This document shows, piece after piece, positions 35,111 through 48,323 of a stretch of DNA of 64,000 nt. Where the stretch lies: assembly GCA_905182985.1 (NCBI GenBank), contig CAJJDN010000155.1:62001-126000 (forward strand), read 5' to 3'. The DNA comes from Paramecium sonneborni. Lineage: Eukaryota; Ciliophora; Oligohymenophorea; Peniculida; Parameciidae. Positions within the stretch are counted from its first letter, which is position 1; each line of letters opens with the position of its first letter. A program made the translations under genes and the position numbers. The notes beneath the pieces are model-generated. The model saw nothing but the letters and a program-made list of their open reading frames with translations. It searched no databases and was not told the DNA's origin.

Positions 35111-36304
35111 TCATTCAAAATAAATTAAACATACAAATACATCTTAAATAATTAATATAGTTTTTGAAAAAATGACTTTTAATTATTTTATCATTTCAAT
35201 GAGCATATGATTCCTACTAACTAAAGAAAATTGACTAAAAATTTTAATCAAAACTAATATTTAATTATCTGTAATAATAATTTTATGCATTTTGATAAAA
35301 TATTCTAATGGAAAACTTTCCTAATTTATAATAATTTAAATTTTTGTGTGATTTATCAAACCTGTATTTTACTCGATTTTATTCAGTTTAATCAATATTA
35401 TTACAAATGGATATTTATTAAATTTTTCATTTCTAATATATATACTTCTTATCCTTTTAAGATTGTAATAAAATTTATATGATTAACCCTTAATCTTAAT
35501 TATTTATAGGAATAATCATTATTTACTTTTGTTGATAATGTTATACTCAGTAAAAATGATAAAATCTAAAATGTTAAGTATTATGATTTTATAGTATATT
35601 GCAATGTAGATAAATTTATTGATAAACAAAAATTTTATGAAGATAAAAAATTACAATTAAAAAACAAAAATATTTTAAAATATTTAAAATTTTTGTTTAG
35701 TATTTTTCCATTTGATTTATCAATTTTACAAACAAAATAAATAATTTAAAATCAAAATAAAGATATAAGATTCATTTATACCATTTATCATAAATATGAA
35801 ATTATTAATTATTAAATTATATAAAAATTCTTATAGGATTTGTTTTCAAATCAAATTAATAAAATGACTTTTATTGATTTAATAAAATTAACCATTCATA
35901 GAATAAAGTTAGTTTTAGAATATATTTGAATGGATTAATTTTTTGTTGAAACCGCGGTTAACTTAATATTTTAAATTAACTTGATTAAGTGATATTAAAA
36001 TTAATAAAAATACTCTTTAAGCATTTCTTTTATATAAAAGTTTAAATTCTAAAACATAATGAATTTTTATCTCCATTCTAAAAAGTGACATAAGTTGTAA
36101 ACACATTTTTAATTAAAAATATCAATTTAAAAAATCTCTATATGAATTTATTGATATATTTAAATAATTTAATTGTTATTTAGTTTTTTAAAAAATAAAA
36201 CAAAAACGAGTTAAAAGAAAATTGGATTTATATAAATGATATAAATTATGAAATAAACAAAAATTATTTTGATATCGAGGTTTATTATAATCATAATATT
36301 TTAA
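35111..36304. other. Long AT-rich intergenic region
   Basis: Nearly 1.2 kb without a supported gene on either strand. The only compositional break is a short ACCGCGGT palindrome near 35951. No tRNA or box C/D pattern seen. Confidence 0.5.
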
Positions 36305-38482
36305 TCATAATTCAGAATATGAAAGATAAAAGTCTCTTATACCCCAAAAACTATCATTAGTTAGATTTTCCATCCACATAAACAATAGTAGACTGTTATC
36401 ATTGTGACTAAAAACTTCATCAAAAGTAAAGGCTTTACTATTTTGTAAACTAGTTTCACAATATTAATCAGCTATTAATTTAATATTCTTTTTGGTATAT
36501 AATGGATTATCGTCTACAGAATAAATAAATTAAATGAAATCATTGGTTATAGTTGTGTATTTAATAATTAAGGTAAATTAGATCCTAATTTTTGAATGAA
36601 GAGGTAAATTTTCTATTAAATTTCTTAGTTTTGAATTTTAACTTAAACCATTATCTCCACCAATATAATTAAGATTTTTACAGGTTCCAATTAAGGATAG
36701 TTTTTCAGTGATTTTCCATTAAAAATTTAACCAATCTGATATCTAAAATCTTGCTTCTCTAAATTCAGATATAAAAGTCTTAGAATCTTATAGTAATATA
36801 AAATCTCTAATTCCCCAATAACCTGATGATGAAATAGGTTAATTAGTATAGATTTAGATTATAGATTATTTCTTTGTATGTTAGAATACTGGAGTGGAGA
36901 TTTTAAGTACAATTTCAAAATCATCAAATATACCACACATAGGATTAGCTTTAGATTTATCAAAGACAGGTTCTAAAGTTGTTTAATAGATTATTTGATC
37001 ATCAACAACAACATATAAAATATCATTGTTAAAAATGTCAATTTAATAAAATTTAAATTATATTTAAAGTGTTTTGTGAACATTTAATGCTACTAATCTC
37101 TAAATATAATGTTTTCCATCTAATTATAAATATCCGCCAAATAATGATATTCCACCACATATATTAGGTGTTTTTGGCATAATTGGATTTATTATTTACC
37201 ATTTAATTATATCAGTAAATAATGGTTCAGTAAAATAATTTATAAATTCATTGTATTTTTAATATTGAACTTTCGAACATTAAGTATTTTTAGGTCCATT
37301 ACAGGATTCTTCACAATCAGGATGACATTTTTAAATAAAAATATTAAAATTTCTAATAGACCATCTTGATACTTTTAATGTAGAAGTTCCTGCTGCAAAA
37401 AGTCTAATTTTCATAGTTGTATTTTAATGGGATCTAGAATATTTAATTTCTCTTATATTATCACCATAACTTGCTGGATTATGAAATGAACATATCTATG
37501 TATTCAATAAATATGTGAGATAAGTTATTTCCATTACAATTGTACCATCTAATTCTAAATTCCAGAAGGTAAGTGCACTAAAATCTGCTCCTAATAATAT
37601 ATGTTTAAATTAAATTAATATTTTATAATGAGGTTAAAGAAAAAAAGTTTTTTCTATTGATTCCTTTGATTTTGCAAATCCAAATAGATTTAATTTCTTA
37701 TCATCTAAATTGAATAATTAAATAAAAACTTTAGCAATAATCCATAGAATATTAATTTGAATTAATTGACCAACCATCATTTAATTAATTATTATCAGAT
37801 AAAGAACTATGATCCATAATCCAAAAATTGCAATCACTTGGACTTTTATCTTAAATCTAACAGTATGCACAACCCTCCGGACATTTTCGGTAATATAATT
37901 CAAATTCTCGAAATCCAATAGTCAATCTCTAATAGTCTAATTAATATATTTAACTTCAAAATCTCTATTTGCATAAGTATTAAATGTAATTAAAACGGAA
38001 GATGTTGAATGTTAAAAGTTTGCTTCAAAACTAAATTACTTTTAGATGTCAGTCTAAATAAATGTTCCATCTATTAATAAAATCGATGCTCCATCAGCTT
38101 TGATTTCTGCTACAGCTGTCCCTCCTTAACCAAAATTAAACCTAAGTTCAAACAATGATAAAACATCAATATTTTTCCTTTAATAATTAAGGAAGAATGA
38201 GGCTGAATATTATCAAAAGTCTTAAATATTGCATCCAATCCACCTAATCTGACTCTTCTACCTACTACTGATCTTAAACCAGCATAATCTTCATCATCAA
38301 TTGATACTGAGCCATATCCAATCTTTAGTGGATTCTCAGGATATATAGTCCAGTCTATTATAATGTAGGTAGAAACCTTCTAAGCTAGTAAATTTTTTAT
38401 CTGTGAAAGAGCTAGAATGTAATACAACTTATTAGGTTGTAACTTATGTTAAAACTAAAAACGAAGTTATTATTCTAAACAT
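36305..38482 (-). CDS. Secreted modular protein with WGIRD and CPxGCxxC motifs
   Basis: ATG at 38480-38482 (signal-like MFRIITSFLVLTQVTT). A 22-nt intron follows FTSLE, and a 26-nt intron precedes RLTIGFREFELYYRKCPEGC. It carries about three beta-rich modules: a PH(S/Y)-led strand (LQPHYKILIQF, TLQIQFKFYQIDIF), a short Cys cluster (KCPEGCAYC, KCHPDCEESCNGP) and a closing W-x-I-R-x-F motif (SGYWGIRDFILL, SFWGIRDFYLSYSEL at the C-terminus). TGA is at 36305-36307. The T5 run at 38172-38176 needs one more base to keep the frame. It lacks PSA repeats but matches the N-terminal modules of the giant gene at 10523-16721 in order and motifs. About 690 residues. I do not recognise a named family; an extracellular role is inferred from the signal peptide and Cys pairs. 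Confidence 0.65.
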
Positions 38483-39085
38483 ATTTAATATTTAATAAAA
38501 TAATCAAATTCAACCGAAAATGGATTTAATTAAATAAACTAATTAATTTTATTTATTGATGATTACATAAGATTTTCTACAAATTTAATTTTTTTGTTTA
38601 AAATTCAAACATTATTTTTAATCTAAAAAAATTAAATGGATTGAGAAAAAGTATTTTATAAACTTATTAAAAATATAAACGAAAAGTATTTGATATAGTA
38701 AACATAATTTAGAAATATCCTTCAAAACATTCAATTAATATACATAGAAAATATTATTCGGAAAAATGTTTTAAAGCAAAAAAAAATCCATTTTTCTGTT
38801 CTACTCAGAATTTAGTTATTTATTACAAAAATAACACCAATTAATTAGATTAAAATGTATTATATTTTAATATACTTTTAATTAGTTAGTTTCTTTATAT
38901 TTGGTTTAGTTTAAACTTATGATAATTTTCAAATGAAATTCATCAATATAATGAAAATAAATAAAGAAAAATAATGTTAAAGATGTGCTATTGTTGATAA
39001 AGTATGAATAAATTGATAAGAAAAAAATGTTTGGAGAAGAATAAGATTAAAAAGTTGATATTCTAATTGATTATTTTAATATATT
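38483..39085. other. AT-rich intergenic region between divergent genes
   Basis: No supported gene. A short + strand frame beginning MFGEEQDQK near 39028 stops before the accepted start and could not be joined to it. Confidence 0.45.
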
Positions 39086-39880
39086 ATGAATTATAATAAA
39101 TTGATTATACTTTCTGAATAGACAAAAAACAATAAAAAGAAATTATAATAGTTTCTAATTACACATGATATCGAAATTAATAAAGATACTTTAGAAGCAG
39201 TTGTGAAAATAAAAATGGAAAAGAATGAGAATGAATATCTGAAATAAATATAAAGCAAAATAATGTACTATTAAAAGTAGTTGGCAAGTTTATAGTAATT
39301 TAAAGGGATAAATTATGAGTTAAAATAAAAACAAAAAGAAAAGTATCAAAATTAACTAGATGAATTACACAACATAGAAGAAATTTGCTAACGATCAGAT
39401 AAATTTTCTGAATAATTGAAAAGCCTCTTCTATGTATGTGTACATTATCATTATTTACAAAATATATTTGTTTCTCAGGATATTAAGTTAGAGGAGATTA
39501 TAGAAATATTCAAAATGGTATTTTTCAATCTATAAACAACTACTAATAAAGATTAAAAAGTTCTATAATTTTGTTTACAACATTATAAGACATTATAAAA
39601 AAGTAAAGAATAATCTGGTCATTCAAAAAATGTATCTATAGATACAAAATCATAAAGTTCAGGATATTCTAAAGGTAATGAAAACAAAACACCTTCAAGA
39701 AGCACAACACCAAAAAAATAATAATTAAACAATAAAAGTATTGTTGAATTATCAACTCCTTAATTGAAAAACTATTATACATAAATGTTAAGAAAAATGA
39801 ATATAAATAATCCAAGACCTTCAATAGAAAAAAACGCTCCCATTTAAAAAGAGAATAAGAAAACCAATTTTAGAGTTTGA
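39086..39880 (+). CDS. Unrecognised coiled-coil protein
   Basis: A continuous frame of 264 codons from ATG at 39086 to TGA at 39878-39880. The N-terminal half is a Lys/Glu/Gln-rich coiled coil (IKMEKNENEYLKQIQSK, ELKQKQKEKYQNQLDELH). The C-terminal part is Ser/Thr/Pro-rich and probably disordered (SRSTTPKKQQ). A 45-nt segment near 39435-39479 starts GTATGTG and ends TTTCTCAG, so it could be a long intron without changing frame; it would remove a Val/His/Tyr-rich stretch that looks out of place. No family recognised. Confidence 0.55.
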
Positions 39881-40597
39881 TACATTTAAAAACATATGAA
39901 TTTTTATTTACTAAACTAATTATGATATAAATCTGGATTCACTTAAAAGAATCAAATTAAAAATTTAACTTTAATATTATGAACAAATATATTTTATATA
40001 TTTTTATTCTAATTTATAAACCTAATTCTAGTTATATTAATTTCGTCAGGAGTAAAAATAATAAAATATTAGGAATATAATCTAAATTATAAAAACATAT
40101 TGCAAAATAACAAATTTCTAATATTAATAAACTTTTTTCTGGGTAGAAAAGAATTTAAAAGATTATTTAAAGAATTTCTTTAAACTTTTTGTATAATTGT
40201 ACAAATCCCTTTAAAACCTGATTTAGTTAGCATTTAAATTACAATTCAGAAATATAAAATATTTTAATTATTCTATAAATTAATATTTGTGAAGAATTGA
40301 TAAAACTATTTTTTTACTAGAAAAATAGCAAAATTATAATAAAAGTAATATAACTTTTAAATTTATTATCTTTATTTTTAAAGAAGATAATTATCTTACA
40401 ATTTCCTTCATATTTATTTAAATGAAACTTTAAAAAAAATAAAAAGATTTTGAAATGTTAAGTTTTATGAACAATAATTATATTATATAAAAGATTATTT
40501 AATTTTAGATTATAAATTATAATAAAAAAATAACTGATTATAAATTTGATAAGATTTTGAATTTATTACAATGAATAAGATAGAATATTAATTGAAT
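39881..40597. other. AT-rich intergenic region between convergent genes
   Basis: About 720 bp with poly-A/T runs and no supported feature. Confidence 0.5.
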
Positions 40598-42416
40598 TCA
40601 AATTTCAATATAGGCAATAGATAACTTAGTTTATTTTCTTTCAGCCTTTCTATTTTATATATGATCCAATTCAGCTAAAGTATTAGGTCTAAATTCTTTA
40701 ATGAATTCATTTAATGGAGTTCCTAATTAATATTTAATTGAATCAGCTTGATCAACTATTTCTTACCAATTTTCATATAATTCTATTCCCATGGTACCAT
40801 TATTTTGAATAGTCATTTCAAAGAGTTTTTCAATTTTACTAATATAAGTTTCATTTATTCGAATATTTTTAGTGAAACTAGAAAGTGCATTGTATTAATT
40901 TTAAGGAGAAAGATCTCTAATCAGATGATGAAAATTGAATTTTTTATTTTCAAGTTCTGTTTATCTTTTTAAAAAATCTTAACTTAATGATTAAATTAGA
41001 TAATATACTAATAATTGCAAATCCTCTAGTATCTTTTTGGACTAAAATATTTCAACCATATTTTTAAATTAATAATAATTTGATCAGAAAGATCAGTAAA
41101 TTTATGTTTATTATGTTTGATAAAATGAAGCCAAGGTTCATCTTCAAGTAATTTGAGTTCTTAATTTTTAAGATTTTTATTAAGTTCGGCAGATAAAATC
41201 CAAGTAAGACATTCAAATACACTTTTAATTGTATTATCCTTCCATTAATTAACGCCAGTTATTTTAAATAATTTTTTTCTAGCTTCTTCTCCTTAAGCAC
41301 GACAATCTTCTAATTCAGATAAAGTTAATGATTAAGCTGAAAAAAAAGTATCAAAATATTCATGACCAACCCAATGATAAGTAGTTGGAAATGTTAAAGT
41401 TGCTTATTCTGTTCTTCTCCTTTCTAATTTAGTTTTTGGTTTAACTTTTCTTCTTTATTCTTTTAATCTAATTTCTTATTGTATTTAAACAAGTTCTTTG
41501 AGTTCATAATTAGGAGCATATTTTCTTACTATATCTTATATTTTTGTTTTTAAAATAGTTCTTCTAATAATTATAATATATTATTATATACTCATCATTA
41601 AAGATATAATTTTGATTGCCTTCTTCTCTCAGAACTTCTTAGCTTAAAGGATGTAATTCTTCCATAATTTATTTGTATTATAAATTAAATGTTTTGACTT
41701 CTTAATGATATTTGTCTACAAATTAAACAAAATATTTCAATTTTTCACAAATTTAAGTTAAAGTTTATTAATTTATTAATTTAGTTGGCTTCTCTGCTTT
41801 ATGTACTTCAATATATTTCCTTATTAAATTAATTTAGCAATTAATTTTCTCTTCTAAAAATGGAGCCAGTTTCCATGCAGATCTTAAATAACTTAAAAAG
41901 GAGGAAAGTATGAAAGGCCATAATTGTAATTTAAAATCTCCACATATTCCTGTATCACAAATTATGAGTTACTCATTTTCATCTTAAACGAATTTGTCTT
42001 CAATTGCAAATGCCACTACACTACCCTAAATATAAATGAAGTTAAATACAAAGTTCATTAGTTTCTTAAGAGTTTCTGATGCTACTTCTTGATCAAAGTT
42101 CTCAATTTTACATTGAAATTTAACACTGTCTTTTTTTGAATCATTACATACAAGAGTACATAAAAACCATATTCTAAATGAATCAATCAAAGTAACATCT
42201 TTATAAGATTGTAATTTAACAATTCTTAACATTAGATCATGATATGATACAATTCTTGATCTAAGTTACTCAGTAACTTTAAGAAGATCTTCAGCAACAA
42301 TTAAAAGCTAGTAATAAGTTTAGATATACTTTGTCTAAGTCAGGAAGAGTAGTCAATTTAAGATCAGCCTCTATTTTTTAGTATTCATTAATTCTAATTG
42401 AAGCACTGCTTCCCAT
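40598..42416 (-). CDS. Unrecognised protein with possible N-myristoylation signal
   Basis: ATG at 42414-42416 gives MGSSASIRINEYQK; Gly2 with Ser6 fits an N-myristoylation site. Introns of 22 and 28 nt are seen. The body is a long helical protein (LPDLDKLLIVAEDLLKV, FRIWFLCTLVCNDSKKD, YHWVGHEYFDTFFSAQSL, ITGVNQWKDNTIKSVFEC) ending in a charged segment, TGA at 40598-40600, about 590 residues. After removing introns the length is one base short of whole codons. Adding one base in the T5 run 41061-41065 joins IIINLK to NMVEIFQSKKILEDLQ cleanly. I do not recognise the family. It is tandem with the PSA-type gene upstream (66 bp apart). Confidence 0.6.
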
Positions 42417-42481
42417 TATATTAATTTTTTTATAGATCTAAATATTATTTTTTTTGCATTATTATTATAAGTCATAACTTT

Positions 42482-45400
42482 TCATAAAACTGCTACAAAT
42501 GCAAAGAATCCTGTTATGGTTCCTAAAACATATTAATATATGGTTTAATTTGTATTTGTCAAATTGGTATTATTTGATCCATTATCTAATATTCTTGAAC
42601 ACTACATGCATCTATTGCTTAGAGGATTCCAAGAATATGTATATAATGAATAACTATAACATTCTTCAGCAGTTAAAGTTGTTGCATCCATTTAAGAACA
42701 TTTACCTTAAATCATTTTGCAAATATGATATTTATCATTATGCCAAGTTTTGAAATACTAACATTAACCCATCTAAAGGAAATAAGACATGCAAGTATGT
42801 TCAGAACATTGATTCTAAGAATTTAAGGAATCCCATAGACATCTATCATTTGCTTATTTGCAAGCTATTTCATCATTATTTGCTTCATTACAAGAATTCT
42901 TCATAAGTGAACATATTCTTAAATTGTCATTCCAAATACAAATACCATCCAATCCTGAATTATTACAACTTGCCTTTGTAACATATTTTTCACATTTCTC
43001 TTTTACTATACATTTATCTCCATCTGATATACAATCTTTTACTTAATTGCATTCATTTTTGTTAACTGTTAATACTATTTCTTAACATTTTTTTATACGA
43101 CATTTGCCCTCATTCCAATAACAAGGTCCATCAGTTCCTTTCCTTGAATTACAAATGCTTTCATCCATGTACAATTAACAACTCTGTTTTTCTACACATC
43201 TTTATCCATCTGAAGTGCAATTTGTTAATATTTCTGAACATTCTTCTTCTGACTTAAATATAAGATCTGAACATATCTAATCTCTACAATTTTAATCTTA
43301 TTCATCCCATGTACATTTACCAGTTGAAATTATAGAACCGTTTTCATCTTTGAATTAACCTTAATTATTAATATTACAAGACTCTTTAACTTAGTAATAT
43401 CCACAAGATGTTATATCTCTACATCCTGTTTCACCATTTGTTGTACAAAATGGATGAGCTTCCTAACATTCTTCATGTGTTAAATAATATGCAGTACTAC
43501 AGTTTATGAATTTAGAACATGTCTTAGGTTAATTGGAATTCAATTAAGCGACAGATTGTATACATTCTCCATCAGTACCTGTGACACACCCTCCATTTAC
43601 ATTTGTACTTCTACATTCAGTAATAGGAACACATTATTATCCATCCGTAGTACAACTATTTGATGCTAATTTACATTCAGCATCAGTTTTCCATTTGAGA
43701 CTTTAACAAGAATCAAATTAGAAACATGCTCCCTTCCCATCTTTATAGTCTTCTATCCATAAACATATTCCATCAGTTCCTCTTACGCATGATATTTTAT
43801 TAAAATATGATGAACATTCTTGTAATTCAACACATTTACCATTTTAACCAATAGTACAATTAGCCTTTTTAGAAGAGCATCCAAAATATGACAATTCTGT
43901 AAAATCTGAACAATTTTCCTATCTACATTAGGATGTCTTTTGATCCCAAACACAATTATTACCATCTTTATCTGTGGTACAAGCATCAATTAAATCTACA
44001 TTTTCACAAAGAGTTTTTTATCTACAACCTCCACCTTTTTTTAAAGTGCATTGAACACTATCTGATTTGTAATATTCATTACATTCTTTTTCAGATTTCA
44101 TATAAAGTGGGGCTGATGAACATGATTTAGTTACACATTATTCTTTAAGATTATTGATAAATTAATCAACCCATTAACATGGTATTCCAAATTAATCAGT
44201 TATACATTTAGATTAATTATTAATTAGTGAACATGTAGTAATTTATAAACATTTTTAATCAACTTAATTCCAATAACATTTATTTCCTTGAGAATCTTGA
44301 ATACATGCTTCTTCTAAATCAATAGAATTACAATAAGTATTAATTTTACAACCACCTGATTTTTTTGTAATACAATTAGAATTAGGTAAATAATTTTCAC
44401 ATAATTGATTAGTATTAATGTGAATAGATGCAGTTTCACATGTTTTAGTAATACATCCAATTTATTCATCAGGTTTAGCAATACATGTACTCATAAAATC
44501 AGAACATAATTAATCTCCTTATAGATTTTAATCTTCACATTTTTTTTAGACACAAAAGATTCCATTCCAAAAACAAGGATTTCCTTAATCATCTTGATAA
44601 CAAAATTCTTCTTTTAAAGCTGATGAACATCCATGATTAATTGTACATCCTTATCCATTAGATATACAATTAATAGATATAGTTTAACATTATTAATTAG
44701 TAGTATAAGAAGATGGAGCATTTTCACATAATTTTTCTTTACATTAACTTCCAGTCCAGAAGCAATCATTACCACTAGAATCTTTAATACAAGCATCTTC
44801 TATTTATGCATCATGACAACTTAATCTTAATGTACAACCTCCATTTGGTTTAGTTGTACAATGTGGTAAGAATTCTTTACATTATTGATCTGTCTTAAAA
44901 GATATCAATGCATTTTCACATGTTTTATCTCTACACTTTCCTTCAGCCCAAAAACAATCAATACTTTATTATCTATCACTCACACAAGATACAGCACTTT
45001 ATGCTTCAGAACAACTTCTTGATTCAATACATCCTCCACCTAATTTAGTTGTACCTAAGTAATTATCAAATTTATATATTACAAAATTGAAGTTATGTTC
45101 TACACTCTTTATCACTTATCAATTCTTTTGGAAGATCACTACAATTCTTTACTTATTCACATCCTCTATTTTAAGTATTCCATATACAATATTTACCTTT
45201 CTTACTTATAACACATGATTTTTAATATGTATATGTATTGCATTCATCTAATTCAACACATCTTATCCCATCCGAAAAACAGGTTTATGAAATCTTTCTA
45301 CAATCCTCATCTGTATTTTTCACATATGAACTACATCCTGTGAACATAATACACATATTATCAACCCATGCACATCCTATTTAATTTGGACATTCTATTT

Positions 45401-45659
45401 GATTAAAATGATCACAATATATTGAACTTGATTTTATTTCTATTTTCTTGTTCGCACTTGTTGAAACTATTGTAGATTTATATGTATTAGACTCAAAACA
45501 ATTCATTTACACTGAATTCCATCTACACATTCCTCTTAAATTACAATCCAATTCCGTTGAAAGATCTTGGCATTTACATTAATCTCCTAATGAAATGTAT
45601 TAACAAGACACCAATACTTCAAACAAGATTATTATACTCAATACCTTTATTGTTTTCAT
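42482..45659 (-). CDS. PSA-type Cys-rich surface protein with GPI-like C-terminus
   Basis: ATG at 45657-45659 with a signal peptide (MKTIKVLSIIILFEVLVSC). One 28-nt intron (45055-45082) gives exactly 1,050 codons (1,049 residues) to TGA at 42482-42484. The PSA repeat is textbook: CFWTGSQCKEKLCENAPSSY, CKEFLPHCTTKPNGGC, CFWAEGKCRDKTCENA, and so on, repeated along the whole length. The C-terminus is an Asn/Thr-rich spacer followed by a hydrophobic tail (YVLGTITGFFAFVAVL), as expected of a GPI-anchored protein. PSA repeats are the hallmark of Paramecium immobilisation antigens. It is shorter than the classical 250-300 kDa antigens, so it may be a small surface-antigen relative. Intact reading frame and complete ends make it the best preserved of the three here. 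Confidence 0.9.
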
Positions 45660-46244
45660 TTTTAATTATTACATATCATACTAAATTAACTGTTTTATAT
45701 ATAATAAGATTTTTTATTATTTATATATCATCTAACTAATTTTATTTACCACTATTTAACTAACTCTTTCTAATTTTAATTTATTCTATTATCCAATTTC
45801 CATCTTCTTACATTTTAATACATATCAATCATTATTAAATCTCATTATATCTCTATATTAAATCTCTGAATTTAGTATTTATTAATATTTAATCATTTAC
45901 ATTATACTAATATTTATTATAATAATAATTTTATATATTAAAAAAATAATATTCATTTTTTTTCAATATTTGCTAAAATCTAATTACTAGAAGAAATTCT
46001 ATTCAATCTAACTTAAAATTTATTTAATTTAAAACATATACCTTAATAAATAACTAAAATTAAATTATAAATTTTCTTTGTTATTTATCTCTTTTTTTAG
46101 TAACAATCCAAAAAAAAAAAGGAAATCTAAGGTCTTTATAAATAATATTTAAAATAAGATATATTTTATAATCTAAAAAAATATTGTGAAAATAAATTTT
46201 AGTATCTTAATTATTAACAAATATGTTTTAAATATTCTCATGTA
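45660..46244. other. AT-rich intergenic region between divergent genes
   Basis: Promoter side of both the PSA-type gene and the next + strand gene. CT-rich then AT-rich; no other feature seen. Confidence 0.5.
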
Positions 46245-48295
46245 ATGTCTTTGCTGAGATTATAGAAATCTAAAGATTCCAATCAAATATTAGAATATAT
46301 CTTTAAAGAAATTCCATTTGAAAAAATGCAATATTAAGTATAATAAAATAAGATATGAAATATTTAATTTATTTAAGGATAATATGTTGATATGATTTAA
46401 TTTAAAAATAAAATAGTAATACTTAGAGTTTGTAGAATACATTGAATATAAAATAACAATCAAAATTTTATTAATTTCTATAAATTATATGAATACAAGA
46501 AATGATCATTAAGAAAATGGAAAATCCTTATTTTGGGAGCATTCAAACTGTTTACCACCATTCTTTGCTGAAAATATTTTATATTTAGAAATGGAAGTAG
46601 AATGTAATAATGTCACAATTGAAGTTGTCAATTAATTATTAGAGTTGTATAGAGTAATATTTTAACACTTATCTAGATTGGAGTAGAATATTTCGAATCT
46701 ATAAAAAGTAATAAATTTTTGATTTTCAAAAATAAAACTCAATAATTATTGATGAAAGGTACTGTTAATTAATGCATGAATGTTGCATATGAAGAATTAA
46801 AACATGAAACAGCTTTAAAGAAATCTAAACATATTCAAAGAAATGATATTCTACTTCCTCCATCTCCAAAAGTTATCATTCCTTAAAAATCCTAAAAATA
46901 ATAAGAATTAGAAAATCAACTCAAATATATCAAAGAATAAGATTAAAAGTTATAAGTAAATCAACTAATAGAATTTCATGGCTATGAATCATAGAGAGTA
47001 ACAAGAATGCATAATAAGTACATTTTTATATATTTATGATAGAGCTCTTTAAGAATAAGAAGATTAAGTCCAAATACGATTATAAAGACGAAGAATGTAA
47101 TCGGTTAAAATTAAAGGATAAAAATAATGATCCATTACTAATTAAAAATATTTCTATCAATTTACCAATTTTATTACAAATTTTACGCAATTCTCGATAT
47201 TCTTTGATTAATTTATAAATAATATTAACGTTAAAAACTATGAATCAATTCTCTAATTACTTATCTCAATACTAAACAAAAAAAGTGTTTTCAATCTACT
47301 AACATTAATGCAATAGTAAATCCCCTTAAATAAGAAAATAATTTGATTCAAATCCATAAAGTAGTCCAAATGACCAAAAATATTTGAGACAATTTAAATG
47401 CTAAGATTTATCTCTAAATTAGCATTAAACTATTATAAACTCTCCACAAAATAAATATACTCTAATTTCAAATAAAACTAAAGGAAAAGAAAATAATAAT
47501 TTATAAAATACTAACATAAATTCTTAACTTTAAAAAAATCATATTGAAACAAAAAGCCCTTAAAATTTTAAATAAAATCCATATAATGTTAAATAACCTA
47601 CACCTGAATTTGAAAATAGATATGAAAGTGATGAGAAAGAACCATTATAAAATTCAGGATTAAATTTCCGTTTTGTAAATTCTTAATAAGAATCTGAAAA
47701 ATAGGAATCAAAAAAAGAATAACTGGATATTAAAATTAATAATGGAGAATCTTCCAAGTAATATGTAAACAATTTTTTTTAAACTGATGAACTCTTAGTT
47801 GATGTTGATTCTGTTAGAAAATCAAGATTTTTGAATCAAACAAAATCAATAGCTATTTAAGCTTTTGAAAGTAAAGAATTTGAAAAACCACAAGATTAAT
47901 TAAATAAAATATTTGGATCTTTGAAAAAAATTAAGATCATTAAAAAAAAATATTCTTAAACTCAAGGTACTCAAAGAACTATGGAAGAAGACGATAGTGT
48001 TATAAAAATAGAGACTAGTAAATAAATAAAAACAATTGGTGGATTATCAAATATAGATATATAAAGTATGTAATTAAGAACTGAATTCACAGATTTGGTA
48101 ATATAAGAAATTTTATTAATTTTAGGATTCTTAGAGAAGCAAAAGCAGCTATTAGGATGAACGTGATATACATTTTTGTAGTTTTAGAAATAATGTAGTG
48201 ACTCCAAAAAAAATGTAATAAAATAAAATAAGTAATTTATACATTTAAATTAAGGTTTTTTAATGTACAAGAAGAAATTAGAAAGAAAATAATGA
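46245..48295 (+). CDS. Unrecognised large protein, partly disordered
   Basis: The first exon is probably MSLLRLQKSKDSNQILEYIF from 46245; its join to the next coding part (YLEFVEYIEYK, then NDHQENGKSLFWEHSNC) is not resolved, and ATG at 46499 is the conservative start. Introns then fit well: 23 nt after LLELYR, 25 nt (GTACATTTTT...GATAG) before LFKNKKIKSKYD, 28 nt near 48102, and 23 nt before the last exon ending MYKKKLERKQ at TGA 48293-48295. The middle and C-terminal parts are Asn/Lys/Ser/Gln-rich with short basic patches, typical of a disordered scaffold. No domain recognised. It converges on the next gene with 28 bp between the stops. Confidence 0.6.
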
Positions 48296-48323
48296 AATTC
48301 ATTTTTAGTTATATACATTTTAA

